NCBI GenBank assembly: GCA_016762995.1
Contig: JAESUT010000070.1
Location: 4,819 to 22,537, forward strand
Origin: Gammaproteobacteria bacterium
GTDB taxonomy: Bacteria; Pseudomonadota; Gammaproteobacteria; Pseudomonadales; Pseudohongiellaceae
Length of the DNA stretch: 17,719 nt
Reading direction: 5' to 3'
Made by a program: the position numbers and the translations under genes. The notes beneath the pieces are model-generated. The model did no database searches. It was given only the letters and a program-made list of their open reading frames with translations, and was not told where the DNA came from. Positions 17,473 through 17,719 of the stretch are shown here, piece after piece; the first letter of the stretch is position 1; the number at the start of each line of letters is the position of its first letter.

Positions 17473-17618
17473 GGATTGTTGTTTGGTGATGCTGGATGCA
17501 TTTGGGTGTTTGGTTGGTTTGAGGACTAAGCGCAAGGCAGGGTGGAATTCTAATGTTGTGAAACTTTAGAGTATTACTTTGTTTGGGTGTTGGGGAGGCG
17601 GCTGGTTCAGGACTCATC

Positions 17619-17643
17619 AGGAATTTGGCTTAGCCAAATGCCT
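17619..17643. repeat. 25-bp palindrome, copy 1 (one mismatch)
   Basis: AGGAATTTGGCT, a central T, then AGCCAAATGCCT form a 12-bp inverted repeat with a single mismatch (G for T in the right arm). It is preceded by CATC, as is copy 2, so the shared direct repeat begins at 17615. It is of REP-like size and form. Confidence 0.9.
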
Positions 17644-17694
17644 GACCCTGCGGGCGGCCGTTGGCCGTGCTGCGCTGCTTTCGCACTTGTCATC

Positions 17695-17719
17695 AGGAAT
17701 TTGGCTTAGCCAAATTCCT
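17695..17719. repeat. 25-bp palindrome, copy 2 (perfect, at window edge)
   Basis: AGGAATTTGGCT, a central T, then AGCCAAATTCCT form a perfect 12-bp inverted repeat starting 76 bp after copy 1. The spacer between copies (17644-17694) is GC-rich and itself contains CGGCC/GGCCG. The window stops exactly at the end of the palindrome, so whether the array continues is unknown. Confidence 0.9.

Larger units (their letters stand above)
17267..17719. other. Decayed, repeat-rich right-hand region
   Basis: No intact gene is credible here. Short open frames on both strands owe their existence to the 9-bp repeat and to the palindromes. The left part holds a GNAT gene fragment with internal tandem repeats, the middle (about 17473-17614) shows no recognisable coding or structural signal, and the right part holds two copies of a 25-bp palindrome separated by a GC-rich spacer. 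Together this looks like intergenic debris at the edge of an unstable region. Confidence 0.6.

Noticed and set aside
17283..17617. Short minus- and plus-strand frames with repeated MSP, CHL or GDI units
   Set aside because: They are simply other readings of the 9-bp repeat and have no ribosome-binding site or family resemblance outside it.
17615..17719. Start of a CRISPR array
   Set aside because: Only two repeats are visible, the spacing is too long for the repeat-spacer size, the spacer is GC-rich with its own dyad, and no cas gene is seen.

Overview
The window looks like a chromosomal segment of a Pseudomonas-related or other marine-type gammaproteobacterium. The main evidence is gene content and order. 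A complete head of the Na+-translocating NADH:quinone reductase operon (nqrABCDEF) lies beside an N-terminally extended glyceraldehyde-3-phosphate dehydrogenase. These are followed by divergent mfd, then a CsiV-type periplasmic protein, then a methylthioinosine/methylthioadenosine-type phosphorylase. I recall the same order from the Pseudomonas aeruginosa chromosome (nqr, gap, mfd, a CsiV-like gene, MTIP), so this half is conserved core rather than accessory DNA. No species can be named from the sequence alone.

Region by region. Positions 1-5811 (minus) hold nqrF (running off the left edge), nqrE, nqrD, nqrC, nqrB and nqrA, tightly packed with overlaps at D/E and B/C, so they are one operon read from nqrA. 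The 5812-5997 gap has a perfect -10 hexamer, a perfect 18-bp palindrome in the predicted nqrA leader, and a hairpin just after the gap stop codon. Positions 5998-7464 (minus) hold the long GAPDH. Positions 7465-7697 form a divergent promoter region. Positions 7698-12170 (plus) hold mfd and csiV. Positions 12202-12954 (minus) hold the phosphorylase, convergent with csiV.

From about 12955 the window becomes less canonical. A roughly 500-base gene-free interval with several inverted repeats precedes a lone FkbM-type methyltransferase gene (13452-14402, plus). It is followed on the opposite strand by a three-gene minus-strand set, read right to left: a secreted or anchored cupin-like protein (16511-17266), a YcaQ/AlkX-type DNA glycosylase (15288-16442) and a 2OG-Fe(II) oxygenase-like protein (14601-15221). 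The last 450 bases are non-coding or decayed: a GNAT acetyltransferase fragment interrupted by five perfect in-frame 9-bp repeats, then two near-identical 25-bp palindromes 76 bp apart, the second ending exactly at the window edge.

How the genes work together: Nqr oxidises NADH and pumps sodium, and the neighbouring GAPDH makes or consumes NAD(H), which fits their conserved proximity. Mfd (transcription-coupled repair) and YcaQ (crosslink unhooking) are both DNA-repair genes but sit in separate units. I found no convincing new defence system, CRISPR array, tRNA, rRNA or intact mobile element. The best leads are the repeat-bearing right end, the palindrome in the nqr leader, the structured 12955-13451 interval and the uncharacterised cupin-like gene.
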